Source: Steroidobacteraceae bacterium (GTDB lineage Bacteria; Pseudomonadota; Gammaproteobacteria; Steroidobacterales; Steroidobacteraceae). Taken from it: DNA of 64,000 nucleotides. Location of the stretch: contig JABAQU010000015.1 of assembly GCA_019187185.1 (NCBI GenBank), positions 1 through 64,000 of the forward strand. Reading direction: 5' to 3'. This document shows positions 51,439-59,652 of this stretch, piece after piece. Below the pieces are notes generated by a model, which made no database searches, was not told the origin of the DNA, and saw only the letters and a list, made by a program, of their open reading frames with translations. The position numbers and the translations under genes were made by a program. Within the stretch, counting starts at the first letter, position 1. Every line of letters begins with the position of its first letter.

Positions 51439-53049
51439 ATGAGCAGACCACGAAGCTACAATCTGGCCGACCTGTTCGAGATCGTCGCCGGCTGCGTGCC
51501 CGACCGCATCGCGTTCCGCTGCGGCAGCCACTCGTTGACGTACCGTCAGCTCGACGAACGCGCCAACCGCTTCGGGTCCGCACTTCGCGCCCGCTCGATC
51601 GGGCGCGGCGACCATGTCGGCATCCAGCTCTACAACTCGGTCGAGTACCTCGAGTCGTTCCTCGGCTGCTGCAAGATCGGCGCGGTGCCGGTCAACGTGA
51701 ACTACCGCTATGTCAGCGAGGAGCTTCGCTTCCTCTACACGACACTCGATTTCAAGGCGCTGGTCTATGGCGCCGATTTCGCCGACGAGGTGGCCGCGAC
51801 GGTGCCCCACGTGCCGACGCTGAAGACGCTGCTGCGCGTGGGCGGCACCCATCCGCCGGCAGGCGTGGAAGACTATGCGACGGTACTCGCGGCAGCCTCG
51901 CCGGATCTTGCGGATCCGGGCCGTTCGGACGACGACATCTACATGCTCTGCACCGGCGGGACGACCGGCATGCCGAAGGGCGTGATGTGGCCGCACAAGT
52001 CGATCTTCATGGCGGCGCTCGGTGGCGGCGGCATCTTCTTCCGCCGACCGCCCGTCCAGCGCCCCGAGGAGCTGGCTGAATTCGTGCCGCATGGCCCGCC
52101 GATGGTGTTCTTTCCGGTTGCGCCGATGATGCACGGGGCGGCCATGTGGGCGACATTGATCAGTCTTTTCTCCGGGCACACGGTCGTCGTCAACGACCAG
52201 TCGCACTTCGATGCCGGGCATGTCTGGGATGTCGTCGTGCGCGAAGGCGTCAACATCCTGTCCGTCGTCGGGGACGCAATGGCGCTGCCGATGATCCGGG
52301 CGCTGGAACAACACCCGGGGCGCTGGGATCTCTCGCGCCTGCGAATTTTCGGCAGCGGCGGTGCCATCTTCACCGAACACGCACAGGCACGCCTGAAGGC
52401 CGCCGTGCCGCACATCGCCTTCGCCAACGGCATGGGCTCCTCGGAGTCGGGCATGCTGGGCGGCCGCGCGGAAGGAGACCGGGCGGGCGGCTGCATTGTT
52501 CTGGATCCGCGGCCCGATCTCGCGCTGATCGATGACGAGGGACGCACGGTGACGGTGCCGGGCGTCGAAGGCACGCTGGCGCGCACGGGCTACCTGCCGG
52601 TCGGCTACTACGGCGATGAGGCGAAGACGGCCGCCACGTTCATCCGGATCGACGGGCGGGTCTGGGTCCTGACAGGCGATCGGGCGCGACTGGACACCGC
52701 GGGCAGCATCGTCGTGCTCGGCCGCGGGTCACAGTGCATCAATACCGGCGGCGAGAAGGTCTTTCCCGAGGAAGTGGAGGCAGCGGCGCTGCGCTACGAG
52801 GCGGTGCAGGACGTGCTGGTCGTGGGCGCGCCGGACGAACGCTGGGGCCAGAAGGTCGTGGCCGTGATTGCGGTACTGCCCGAGCGGCAGTTCGATCGGG
52901 CCGCATTCGAGCAGGTGTGTCGTGAACGCATTGCAGGCTACAAGCTGCCGCGCGACATCGTCTTCGTCGACGCGATCAGGCGCAGCCCGGCCGGCAAGGC
53001 CGACTACGCATGGGCCAGGCGCGTGGCGACGGAGTCCGCCACGGCGTGA
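51439..53049 (+). CDS. Acyl-CoA synthetase, FadD19/FadD17-like
   Basis: A 536-aa ANL ligase. YNLADLFEIVAGCVPDRIAF at the start, the AMP loop CTGGTTGMPKGVMW near residue 175, FANGMGSSESG, TGDRARLD hinge region and SPAGKADY at the C-terminus. The GGTTGMPKGVMW variant of the loop is typical of the FadD17/FadD19 branch, which loads CoA onto steroid side-chain acids. ATG 51,439 has GGAG about 9 nt ahead and matches relatives; an upstream ATG at 51,403 is less likely. It ends the forward operon begun at 42,165 and is followed by a terminator. Confidence 0.87.
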   Translation: MSRPRSYNLADLFEIVAGCVPDRIAFRCGSHSLTYRQLDERANRFGSALRARSIGRGDHVGIQLYNSVEYLESFLGCCKIGAVPVNVNYRYVSEELRFLYTTLDFKALVYGADFADEVAATVPHVPTLKTLLRVGGTHPPAGVEDYATVLAAASPDLADPGRSDDDIYMLCTGGTTGMPKGVMWPHKSIFMAALGGGGIFFRRPPVQRPEELAEFVPHGPPMVFFPVAPMMHGAAMWATLISLFSGHTVVVNDQSHFDAGHVWDVVVREGVNILSVVGDAMALPMIRALEQHPGRWDLSRLRIFGSGGAIFTEHAQARLKAAVPHIAFANGMGSSESGMLGGRAEGDRAGGCIVLDPRPDLALIDDEGRTVTVPGVEGTLARTGYLPVGYYGDEAKTAATFIRIDGRVWVLTGDRARLDTAGSIVVLGRGSQCINTGGEKVFPEEVEAAALRYEAVQDVLVVGAPDERWGQKVVAVIAVLPERQFDRAAFEQVCRERIAGYKLPRDIVFVDAIRRSPAGKADYAWARRVATESATA

Positions 53050-53087
53050 TCCGCCGGTCGATCGCGTGACCTGCCGGGGCAACGAAA

Positions 53088-53116
53088 AGGGGCGCCGACC
53101 GGAAGTCGGCGCCCCT
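53088..53116. terminator. Bidirectional hairpin between convergent genes
   Basis: Perfect 12-bp arms AGGGGCGCCGAC (53,088-53,099) and its complement (53,105-53,116) with a 5-nt loop. On the reverse strand the stem is followed by TTTTCG, giving a near-canonical rho-independent terminator for the TonB receptor. On the forward strand it lies 38 bp after the ligase stop and can serve that operon too. Confidence 0.85.
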
Positions 53117-53151
53117 GGCTGTGGACCCTGGCGCGAGGCGTCAGGTGTGAC

Positions 53152-55530
53152 TCACCACTTGTAGCCGGCCGTCAGCAGCCAGGTCCGCGGTTCCTGCCAG
53201 TTGGCGGAGCGGAACATGCTGAAGTCGATGCCGTTGTTCATCTTGTCCTCGTCGGTCACGTTGCGCACGAACAGCGAAACGTCGAGCGAGCCGGGCCCGG
53301 CGGGAATATCCGAGAGCAGCAGGCGCGCATTCAACTGGCTGCTCGACGGCACGGCGTCGAGCGCCGCGACGTAGGCGCCGCCGGCATTCGGTGCCGTGAG
53401 GCTCTTGTTGACCGCGTACAGGTAGTACTTATCGCTGTACGTGTAATCGAGGATCATGCGCAGATCGCCGAACTGCGATGCGAACAGTCGCCCGTCGAGA
53501 TTCGCACCGATCGTGTTCTTCGGTGCGTAGCCCGGCAGGCGGTTGCTGCCCGTATCGATCACCGGGCGTCCCGGCGCAAACGAGTTGTCGAGGTACTTGT
53601 TGTACTTCGCCTCGAGGTAGCCGTAGTTGAGCGCGACGGTCCAGCCGTCGGTCAGCCGCAAGCGGGTCTCGAGTTCGACGCCCTTGCGCTCGCCCTCGCC
53701 GGCGTTCTGCACGTATGACGAGGTGGTGCCGGGAACCAGTACGCTGCCCTGCTGATCGGTGAGGTCCGTGTAGAACACCGTCAGGTTGACGTTGGCGCGG
53801 CCGTCCCACAGCGTCGACTTGGCGCCGAGTTCATAGGCGGTCGAGAATTCCGGCTGGTAGGGCGTGGTCACGAGCGGATTGATCAGCTCGGAGCTGAATC
53901 CGCCGCTCTTGAAGCCACGCGCCACGCGCGCAAAGAAGTTGAGGTCATCGCTGTAGCGGAAGGCGAGGGCGGCCATCGGTGTCGTGCCGGAGAAGTCCGC
54001 GCTGTACGTGGTCAGCGGCAGACAGGCCACCCGCGCGACACCGCACGTGGCCGGATCATCGCTGACGAAGGGGCCGCCAAATCCGTTCGTCTGCCACTGG
54101 TGGGTGAAGCCGTCACGCGTTTCCTTCGTGTAACGGACGCCTGCCGTCAGAGTCCAGCGGTCGGCGAAGTCCCAGTCGACCTGCGTGTACGCAGCCTTGG
54201 CCTCGGTGTTGGCCGCAAGATTCACCGTGGATGTCGAGCCCCCGAACATGCCGAAGTCCTGCGGGTCGATCGTTTCGCCTTCATCCTCGAAGTAGTAGAG
54301 ACCGACGACATAGCGCAGCCTGCCGTGATCACCGAGCCACTGCAGTTCGTGCGAGCGCTGTTCGTAGTCCGTGATGCGGTGGTAGAGCGCCGTCATCGCG
54401 AACGGGAACGCGAAGGGCGTGCCGGGCAGGACCGTGATCGACGTGAGCGGCGTGCCGTTGATCGACTGGCGGTCTTCGTAGTTCGCCTTGCGGTCGGCGA
54501 AGATGTACTTCAGGTTCTCCGTGTCGGTGGCCTGCCAGTCCAGCACCAGCGTGTGGGAGCGGTTCTTCATCCTCTCCCACAGCGGCTCGCCGGCGGGCGT
54601 GCTCACCTTGTCGGGCCGCGATGTCGTGACATAGGGCGTCATCGCCGACTCGATCGCCGTGCCGAGCGTTGCGCCGAAGACGCTCGGAAAGGTGCCGCCC
54701 CAGCCGCGCAGTGACATCAGGCTCGTCACGATCGGCGTGTTGTCGGCCTTCGAGTAATCGAAGGAGTAGGTGGCGCGGAAGTCGTCCGTGAAGTCGAACT
54801 TCAAGGCGGCCCGGTAGGCGTCCTGGTCACGTGCCCCCAGGTCCTGCGGGCCCGTCAGGTTCTTCGCCCAGCCGTCCATCTTTTCCTTGCGTGCCCCGAA
54901 GCTCGCGCTCAGGATGCCCCACCTGGGCAGATCCATGTTCAGCTTGCCGATCCAGTGGTTGTAGTCGCCTCCGCTGACCTCGGCCCTGCCGCGGAACTCG
55001 CCGGAAGGCTGGCGCGACACATAGTTGATCGCGCCGCCTTCGGTGTTGCGCCCGAAGAGCGTGCCCTGGGGGCCACGCAGCACTTCGACGCGCTCGACGT
55101 CCACGATGTCGAGCACGCTGCCCTGCGCCTTACCGAGATAGACGCCATCGAGATACACGCCGACCGGCGGATCCACCCAGATGGCAGGCTGGCTCGTCGA
55201 GGATCCGCGAATGCTGATGACCGAGATGCCTGCCGCACCCGCGCTCGGGCGCGTGATCAGGGTCGGGGCGGATCCGCTCAGGTCGAGCACGTCGCGGATG
55301 CCGCGCGTCGCGAGCTGGTCCGCGCCGATCGCGGTGATCGAGAGCGGCACTTCCTGCAGCTTCTCTTCGCGCCGCTGCGCGGTGACGACGATCTCCTCGA
55401 GCGCGGTGCTCTTCGGTGCCTCGGCCTTCGCACTGTCGGCTTCCTGCCCGACGGCCGATCCCGCCGATGCCGCCATGGCCAGAATCGAAGCTCCGAGCCA
55501 CAACTTCGGCGTGATGTTCGATAAGCTCAT
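53152..55530 (-). CDS. TonB-dependent outer-membrane receptor
   Basis: A 792-aa receptor with signal peptide (MSLSNITPKLWLGASILAMA ... AVGQ), box LEEIVVTAQRREEKLQEVP, plug motif VLRGPQGTLFGRNTEGGAIN and a barrel ending GYKW. The frame continues upstream to 55,578, but ATG 55,530 has AAGGGGAA before it and starts the signal peptide. It is divergent from the Tat-exported amidase; their common intergenic region has a copy of the shared palindrome. Import of an amidase substrate or product is a reasonable guess. Confidence 0.9.
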   Translation of the reverse strand: MSLSNITPKLWLGASILAMAASAGSAVGQEADSAKAEAPKSTALEEIVVTAQRREEKLQEVPLSITAIGADQLATRGIRDVLDLSGSAPTLITRPSAGAAGISVISIRGSSTSQPAIWVDPPVGVYLDGVYLGKAQGSVLDIVDVERVEVLRGPQGTLFGRNTEGGAINYVSRQPSGEFRGRAEVSGGDYNHWIGKLNMDLPRWGILSASFGARKEKMDGWAKNLTGPQDLGARDQDAYRAALKFDFTDDFRATYSFDYSKADNTPIVTSLMSLRGWGGTFPSVFGATLGTAIESAMTPYVTTSRPDKVSTPAGEPLWERMKNRSHTLVLDWQATDTENLKYIFADRKANYEDRQSINGTPLTSITVLPGTPFAFPFAMTALYHRITDYEQRSHELQWLGDHGRLRYVVGLYYFEDEGETIDPQDFGMFGGSTSTVNLAANTEAKAAYTQVDWDFADRWTLTAGVRYTKETRDGFTHQWQTNGFGGPFVSDDPATCGVARVACLPLTTYSADFSGTTPMAALAFRYSDDLNFFARVARGFKSGGFSSELINPLVTTPYQPEFSTAYELGAKSTLWDGRANVNLTVFYTDLTDQQGSVLVPGTTSSYVQNAGEGERKGVELETRLRLTDGWTVALNYGYLEAKYNKYLDNSFAPGRPVIDTGSNRLPGYAPKNTIGANLDGRLFASQFGDLRMILDYTYSDKYYLYAVNKSLTAPNAGGAYVAALDAVPSSSQLNARLLLSDIPAGPGSLDVSLFVRNVTDEDKMNNGIDFSMFRSANWQEPRTWLLTAGYKW

Positions 55531-55657
55531 GCCCTGGTTCCCCTTGAGTGGTAGTAGCTGGACTGTCGCCGTAAACAATGTTGCGTCCGCGCTGCAACGT
55601 GTTCCGCAGCGTTCGCTACGCTTGGCGGGTGTTGTCGCATAGCCGCCGCACGGCGGA

Positions 55658-55692
55658 CACGTCCAAACGGACTAGGTATTGCGCTGGCGCAA
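55658..55692. promoter_or_regulatory. Shared palindrome plus second inverted repeat, receptor/amidase divergent region
   Basis: CACGTCCAAACGGACTAG at 55,658-55,675 (reverse complement CTAGTCCGTTTGGACGTG) shares 15 of 18 bases with the copy at 59,601. Three bases further TTGCGC-TG-GCGCAA (55,679-55,692) is another perfect repeat. Both lie 18-52 bp upstream of the amidase ATG and about 130 bp from the receptor start. Confidence 0.6.
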
Positions 55693-55709
55693 ATCGACAG
55701 GAGACCCGC

Positions 55710-57281
55710 ATGAGCGAGAAAGATCGGCGCCCGGTTCAGGAGTCTGTCAGCGGGCGGAACGACGGGATGCGCCGCCGCGAGTTCCTGCGGGCCGGCGGCA
55801 GCCTGGTGGCGGGCGCAGCGATCGGTCTGCCGGTGGGCGCCAGGGGCCGCACATTGTCGTTCGAGGAATACGCGAGCCATGACGCTGTCGGCCTCGCCGC
55901 GCTCATCCGCAATGGCGACGTCAGTGCGGCCGAGGTACTCGACGCCGCGATCGCACGCACCGAGGCCGTCGACCCGGTCATCAATGCCGTTGTCCTGAAA
56001 CATTACAACCTGGCGCGGACGGCACTGGCGCGTGGTGCGCCGGCAGGCGCGCTCGCTGGAGTGCCGTGGCTGCTGAAGGACCTCGGCATCCGTCTCGCGG
56101 GTACCGTGACGACCGGTGGCAGCGCATTCTTTCGCGACGACGTGGCGCGCTTCGACAGCACGCTGGTCGAGCGGTATCGCCGCGGCGGCCTCGTGATATT
56201 CGGCAAGACCGCCGCGCCGGAATTCGGCCAGACCGCCACGACCGAGTCGCGCCTGTGGGGCCTGACGCGCAATCCGTGGAATCTCGCGCACACGTCGGGC
56301 GGATCTTCGGGTGGCGCCGCGGCGGCGGTCGCCGCAGGCATCGTGCCGGCGGCGCATGCGAGCGACGGTGGCGGCTCGATCCGCATCCCGGCGTCGAACT
56401 GCGGTCTGTTCGGCCTGAAGACGAGTCGCGGTCGCAACCCGCATGGACCGAATGCCACCGAGAGCTGGATGGGCCTGTCGGTCCAGCATGCGATCACGCG
56501 CTCCGTGCGCGATTGCGCCGCGATCCTCGATGTCAGCCAGGGGCTGGAGCCCGGCAGTCGCGTCGTGCCGCCGGTCGGCGCCGCGTCCTATGCCGCCGGG
56601 CTCGCACAGCGGCCCGGGAAGCTGCGCATCGCGCTCTGGGATACACATATTTATGGGGGAACCGTTCACCCGGATTGCCGGGACGCGATGCTGAAGGCGG
56701 CGAAGCTGTGCGAGTCGCTGGGCCATGAAGTCGAGCCGGCCGTGCTCGAGCTGCCGGTCGCGGACATGGGCTCGGCAATGAGCATCGTGACGGGCACCGG
56801 CATGCTGGTGTCGATCCGTGATCGCGAGAAGGCGCTCGGGCGGGCGGCCACCGAGGCCGATCTCGAACCCATCAATTGGCGCACGCTGCAACTGGTGGCG
56901 AAGAGGACGGCCGAAGACATGCTTCGCGCCCGCGCGACCATCGACCGCGTCGGGATCGTTCTCGACGAATTCCTGGCGCGCTACGATCTCATCCTGTCGC
57001 CCACAACGGCAGTTCCGCCGCCGAAACTCGGTGAACTGTCGCTCGATCAACCGTGGGAGTCGTATATCCGGGCTGCGATGGATGCGAGTCCCTTCACGTC
57101 CGTGTTCAACATGGGGGGACACCCGGCGATGTCGGTGCCACTTCACTGGAACGCCGCGGGCCTGCCAATCGGCGTGCAGTTCGCCGGGCGTTTCGGCGCC
57201 GAGCTGACACTGTTGCGGCTCGCCGCGCAGCTCGAAGCAGCCGCGCCGTGGGCGGCGCGACGCCCGGCGCTCGCGTCGTGA
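55710..57281 (+). CDS. Amidase-signature hydrolase with Tat signal
   Basis: A 523-aa amidase. The N-terminus carries a twin-arginine signal, RRREFLRAGG followed by a hydrophobic stretch, implying export folded to the periplasm. The catalytic Lys is in WLLKDLG, the cis-Ser and Ser lie in HTSGGSSGGAAAAVAAG, and SDGGGSIRIPA follows, the complete Ser-cisSer-Lys set. It hydrolyses an amide, ester or nitrile-derived substrate, for example a conjugated acid. CAGGAG precedes ATG 55,710. Stop is 11 bp from the stop of the convergent SDR. Confidence 0.88.
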   Translation: MSEKDRRPVQESVSGRNDGMRRREFLRAGGSLVAGAAIGLPVGARGRTLSFEEYASHDAVGLAALIRNGDVSAAEVLDAAIARTEAVDPVINAVVLKHYNLARTALARGAPAGALAGVPWLLKDLGIRLAGTVTTGGSAFFRDDVARFDSTLVERYRRGGLVIFGKTAAPEFGQTATTESRLWGLTRNPWNLAHTSGGSSGGAAAAVAAGIVPAAHASDGGGSIRIPASNCGLFGLKTSRGRNPHGPNATESWMGLSVQHAITRSVRDCAAILDVSQGLEPGSRVVPPVGAASYAAGLAQRPGKLRIALWDTHIYGGTVHPDCRDAMLKAAKLCESLGHEVEPAVLELPVADMGSAMSIVTGTGMLVSIRDREKALGRAATEADLEPINWRTLQLVAKRTAEDMLRARATIDRVGIVLDEFLARYDLILSPTTAVPPPKLGELSLDQPWESYIRAAMDASPFTSVFNMGGHPAMSVPLHWNAAGLPIGVQFAGRFGAELTLLRLAAQLEAAAPWAARRPALAS

Positions 57282-57291
57282 ACCGGGCGTC

Positions 57292-58149
57292 CTAGCGCGC
57301 GGGCGTTGCCGCAGCGGGAATCCGACCCTCGCGTATCAATTGCTGCAATTCGATGATCTTCGGGCTCGCGATGATGGCGGCGGCGGCCGGATCATTCACG
57401 AGCCACAGAAGTGCCTCGGCAATCGCCTGCGGCGTCATCGCACCGTAACGCTGCTCGAGCGTGCCACCGTCGCCGAGCGTCGCCGTGACGGCCTCGGTGC
57501 TCACGAGCCCGGGATTGACGGTGAAGGCGCTGATGCCCTTGCCGCGATACTCGACGTTGATGCAACCGGCCAGGCGCGCGAGCGCGGCTTTCGAGGCGCC
57601 GTAGGCGAATCCCCAGGCGCCCTGGTCGGCAGGTACCGGTGGATCGTGTTTCGCGGCGCCCGAGCTGACATTGACGATCCTGCCGCCACCCTGCGCCACC
57701 ATGATGGGCAACACGCGACGCGCGAGATGAAACGGGGCGACGGCATTGCCGCGGAGCGTGCGCTCCAGTGCCTCGTCGGTCAGCTCGTGCAGCAGGGCGT
57801 TGGACTCGCGGTCCTGGTAGACCGCGTTGTTCACCAGCACGTCGACGCGCCCGTAATGCGCGAACACCGCGTCGCATGCTGCGTCGAGCGAGGCGGCGTC
57901 CATGAGATCCATCGGCTGGGCAAGGACTTCTGCGCCGAGCTCGCGTACCGCAGCGGCGGTCGTGGCGAGACTGCCCGCGAGCGGTGTGCCGTCCGCGCGG
58001 CGCAGCTGATGGTCCAGTCGTTGTCCCTCGTTCGCGGTTCGCGCCGTGATGGCGATGCGCCAGCCCTTGCGGGCGAATGACAATGCCGTGGCGGCGCCGA
58101 TCCCGCGGCTTGCGCCGGTGACGAGGATGACCGGAGACCGTAGACTCAT
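57292..58149 (-). CDS. Short-chain dehydrogenase/reductase
   Basis: A 285-aa classical SDR: TGASRGIG cofactor loop, VNNAVY (in place of NNAG), NVSSGAA serine, FAYGASKAAL Tyr/Lys and TPQAIAEALLWL tail. The ATG at 58,149 fits the family start. Divergent from the HsdA gene with 95 bp between them, which hold a copy of the shared palindrome; the two dehydrogenases may be co-regulated. Substrate unknown, plausibly a hydroxy-steroid or a hydroxyacyl-CoA. Confidence 0.85.
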   Translation of the reverse strand: MSLRSPVILVTGASRGIGAATALSFARKGWRIAITARTANEGQRLDHQLRRADGTPLAGSLATTAAAVRELGAEVLAQPMDLMDAASLDAACDAVFAHYGRVDVLVNNAVYQDRESNALLHELTDEALERTLRGNAVAPFHLARRVLPIMVAQGGGRIVNVSSGAAKHDPPVPADQGAWGFAYGASKAALARLAGCINVEYRGKGISAFTVNPGLVSTEAVTATLGDGGTLEQRYGAMTPQAIAEALLWLVNDPAAAAIIASPKIIELQQLIREGRIPAAATPAR

Positions 58150-58182
58150 GCGCGAGCCTAGGCGCCACGCTGCGCCGGGGTC

Positions 58183-58200
58183 ATCGTCCGTTTGGCCGGT
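58183..58200. promoter_or_regulatory. Copy of shared palindrome between SDR and hsdA
   Basis: ATCGTCCGTTTGGCCGGT. The core GTCCGTTTGG is identical to that of the 55,658 copy; the right arm has one change (GGCC for GGAC). It lies 33 bp from the SDR start and 44 bp from the hsdA start, within a 95-bp gap, so it can affect both directions. Confidence 0.5.
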
Positions 58201-58244
58201 GGCGCCGGCCGCGCCTGAGGGCGGCAGACGCGACGGAGAACTGC

Positions 58245-59018
58245 ATGTCACTCATCGCCATCAGCGGCGCAAAATCGGGAATCGGGGCCGCAACGGCCGC
58301 CATGCTGCGTGCGAGCGGTCACGACATCATCGGCATCGACATCGGCGGCGCGGACATCGCCGCGGACCTGTCGACCGCCGCGGGGCGGGCCCATGCGGTC
58401 GCCGCGGTGCTGGATCGCTCCGGTGGCACGCTCGACGGCCTCGTGCTCTCGGCGGGCCTCGGCCCGACCGTCAAGCCACACGTGAACATTGTCGCCGTCA
58501 ACTACTTCGGTGCGGTGGCGATGCTCGATGGTCTGCGAGGCGCGCTGCAGCGCGGTGTCGCGCCTGCGGCCGTCGTCGTCTCCTCGGTGTCGTCGGTCCA
58601 GGTGACGTGGGAAGCGAATCCGATCGGGCGCGCGCTCGAGGCGGGCGATGAGGCACAGGTTGCCGGCGTGCTCGCGGCTGCGGGTGATCGCGCCGGCCAG
58701 CTGGCCTATGCCGGATCGAAGAACGCGCTCACGGTGGCGGTGCGACGGCGCGTGGTCGACTGGGGCAAGCTCGGCGTGCGCCTGAATACCGTGGCACCCG
58801 GCGCGGTCGAGACACCGCTGTTGCAGGCCGGGCTCGCGGACCCGGACTACGGGCCTGCCATCAGCCGGTTCGTGGCGCCGATCGGTCGACGCGCGCGGCC
58901 CGACGAAATCGCCTCGGTGATCAAGTTCCTGCTGGGGCAGGGCGCAAGCTGCGTCCATGGCACGCAGGTGTACGTCGACGGCGGCGTCGATGCGCTGACG
59001 CGCCCGGAGACATTCTAG
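58245..59018 (+). CDS. hsdA: 3-alpha-hydroxysteroid dehydrogenase/carbonyl reductase
   Basis: A 257-aa SDR of the same length as the Comamonas testosteroni enzyme and very similar from memory: ISGAKSGIGAAT, LVLSAGLGP, NYFGAVAMLDG, VVVSSVSSV with Ser114, LAYAGSKNALTVAVRR with Tyr155 and Lys159, RLNTVAPGAVETPLLQAGL and YVDGGVDAL. The positions of the catalytic residues are identical. It oxidises 3-alpha-hydroxysteroids to 3-ketosteroids with NAD+ and is inducible by steroids in Comamonas. Its TAG stop overlaps that of the convergent DJ-1 gene in a CTAG. Confidence 0.88.
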   Translation: MSLIAISGAKSGIGAATAAMLRASGHDIIGIDIGGADIAADLSTAAGRAHAVAAVLDRSGGTLDGLVLSAGLGPTVKPHVNIVAVNYFGAVAMLDGLRGALQRGVAPAAVVVSSVSSVQVTWEANPIGRALEAGDEAQVAGVLAAAGDRAGQLAYAGSKNALTVAVRRRVVDWGKLGVRLNTVAPGAVETPLLQAGLADPDYGPAISRFVAPIGRRARPDEIASVIKFLLGQGASCVHGTQVYVDGGVDALTRPETF

Positions 59019-59572
59019 TTTCCCTTCGCGAGCATGCCCTGGCCCAATCCGCGCGCGGCGTCGGCACCGGTGAGCAGGTCGACGAGTGTCAGGCTGAATT
59101 CGAGCGCGGTGCCGGGTCCGCGCGAGGTCACGATGCGGCCGTCCACCACCACGCGTTCGTCGCTCGCCTGCGTGCCGGGCGGAAAATGATGTTCGAAGCC
59201 CGGATAGCACGTGGCCCGGCGGCCATCGAGCAAGCCATAGCGCGCGAAGGTGAACGCCGGTGCGGCGCAAATGGCTGCGCACACGCCACCGGCATCTCGC
59301 ACCTGAAGGACGCGATCGCGCACTACGGCGCTCGCGCCCAGGTTTTCCGCTCCCGGCAAGCCTCCGGGGAGCACGATGGCGTCGGGCGCGAAAGTGACGG
59401 CTGCCAGCGTCGCGTCGCAGCCGAAGCTCACGCCGTGCGCGCCACGCACGGTCGTGCCGGAGACACCGGCCACCGTGACCTCGACGCCCGCACGTCGCAG
59501 CACATCGATGGGGGTCACGGCCTCGATTTCCTCGAAACCCTCGGCCAGCACGACGACAGCCCGCTTGCCCAT
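59015..59572 (-). CDS. DJ-1/PfpI-family protein
   Basis: A 185-aa protein: VVLAEGFEEIEAVTPIDVLRRAG, VLPGGLPGAENLG, and the nucleophile elbow AAICAAPAFTFA with the conserved cysteine, then TCYPGFE. This is the DJ-1/YajL subgroup of the class I glutamine amidotransferase-like fold, proposed to act in oxidative or carbonyl stress as chaperone or deglycase. AGGAGG 9 nt before ATG 59,572 fixes the start. Divergent from the ligase gene, with the shared palindrome between. Confidence 0.87.
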   Translation of the reverse strand: MGKRAVVVLAEGFEEIEAVTPIDVLRRAGVEVTVAGVSGTTVRGAHGVSFGCDATLAAVTFAPDAIVLPGGLPGAENLGASAVVRDRVLQVRDAGGVCAAICAAPAFTFARYGLLDGRRATCYPGFEHHFPPGTQASDERVVVDGRIVTSRGPGTALEFSLTLVDLLTGADAARGLGQGMLAKGN

Positions 59573-59600
59573 GATCCGGATCCTCCTGCGGTCCCCCATT

Positions 59601-59618
59601 CTCGTCTGTTTGGACGAG
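59601..59618. promoter_or_regulatory. Copy of shared palindrome between DJ-1 and FATP-like ligase genes
   Basis: CTCGTC-TGTTTG-GACGAG, a perfect inverted repeat with 6-bp arms, the most symmetric of the five copies. It lies 28 bp from the DJ-1 start and 34 bp from the ligase start, covering the expected promoter positions of both. Confidence 0.65.
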
Positions 59619-59652
59619 GGGTCAACAAGCGGTGCTGCATAGACTGCGACGG

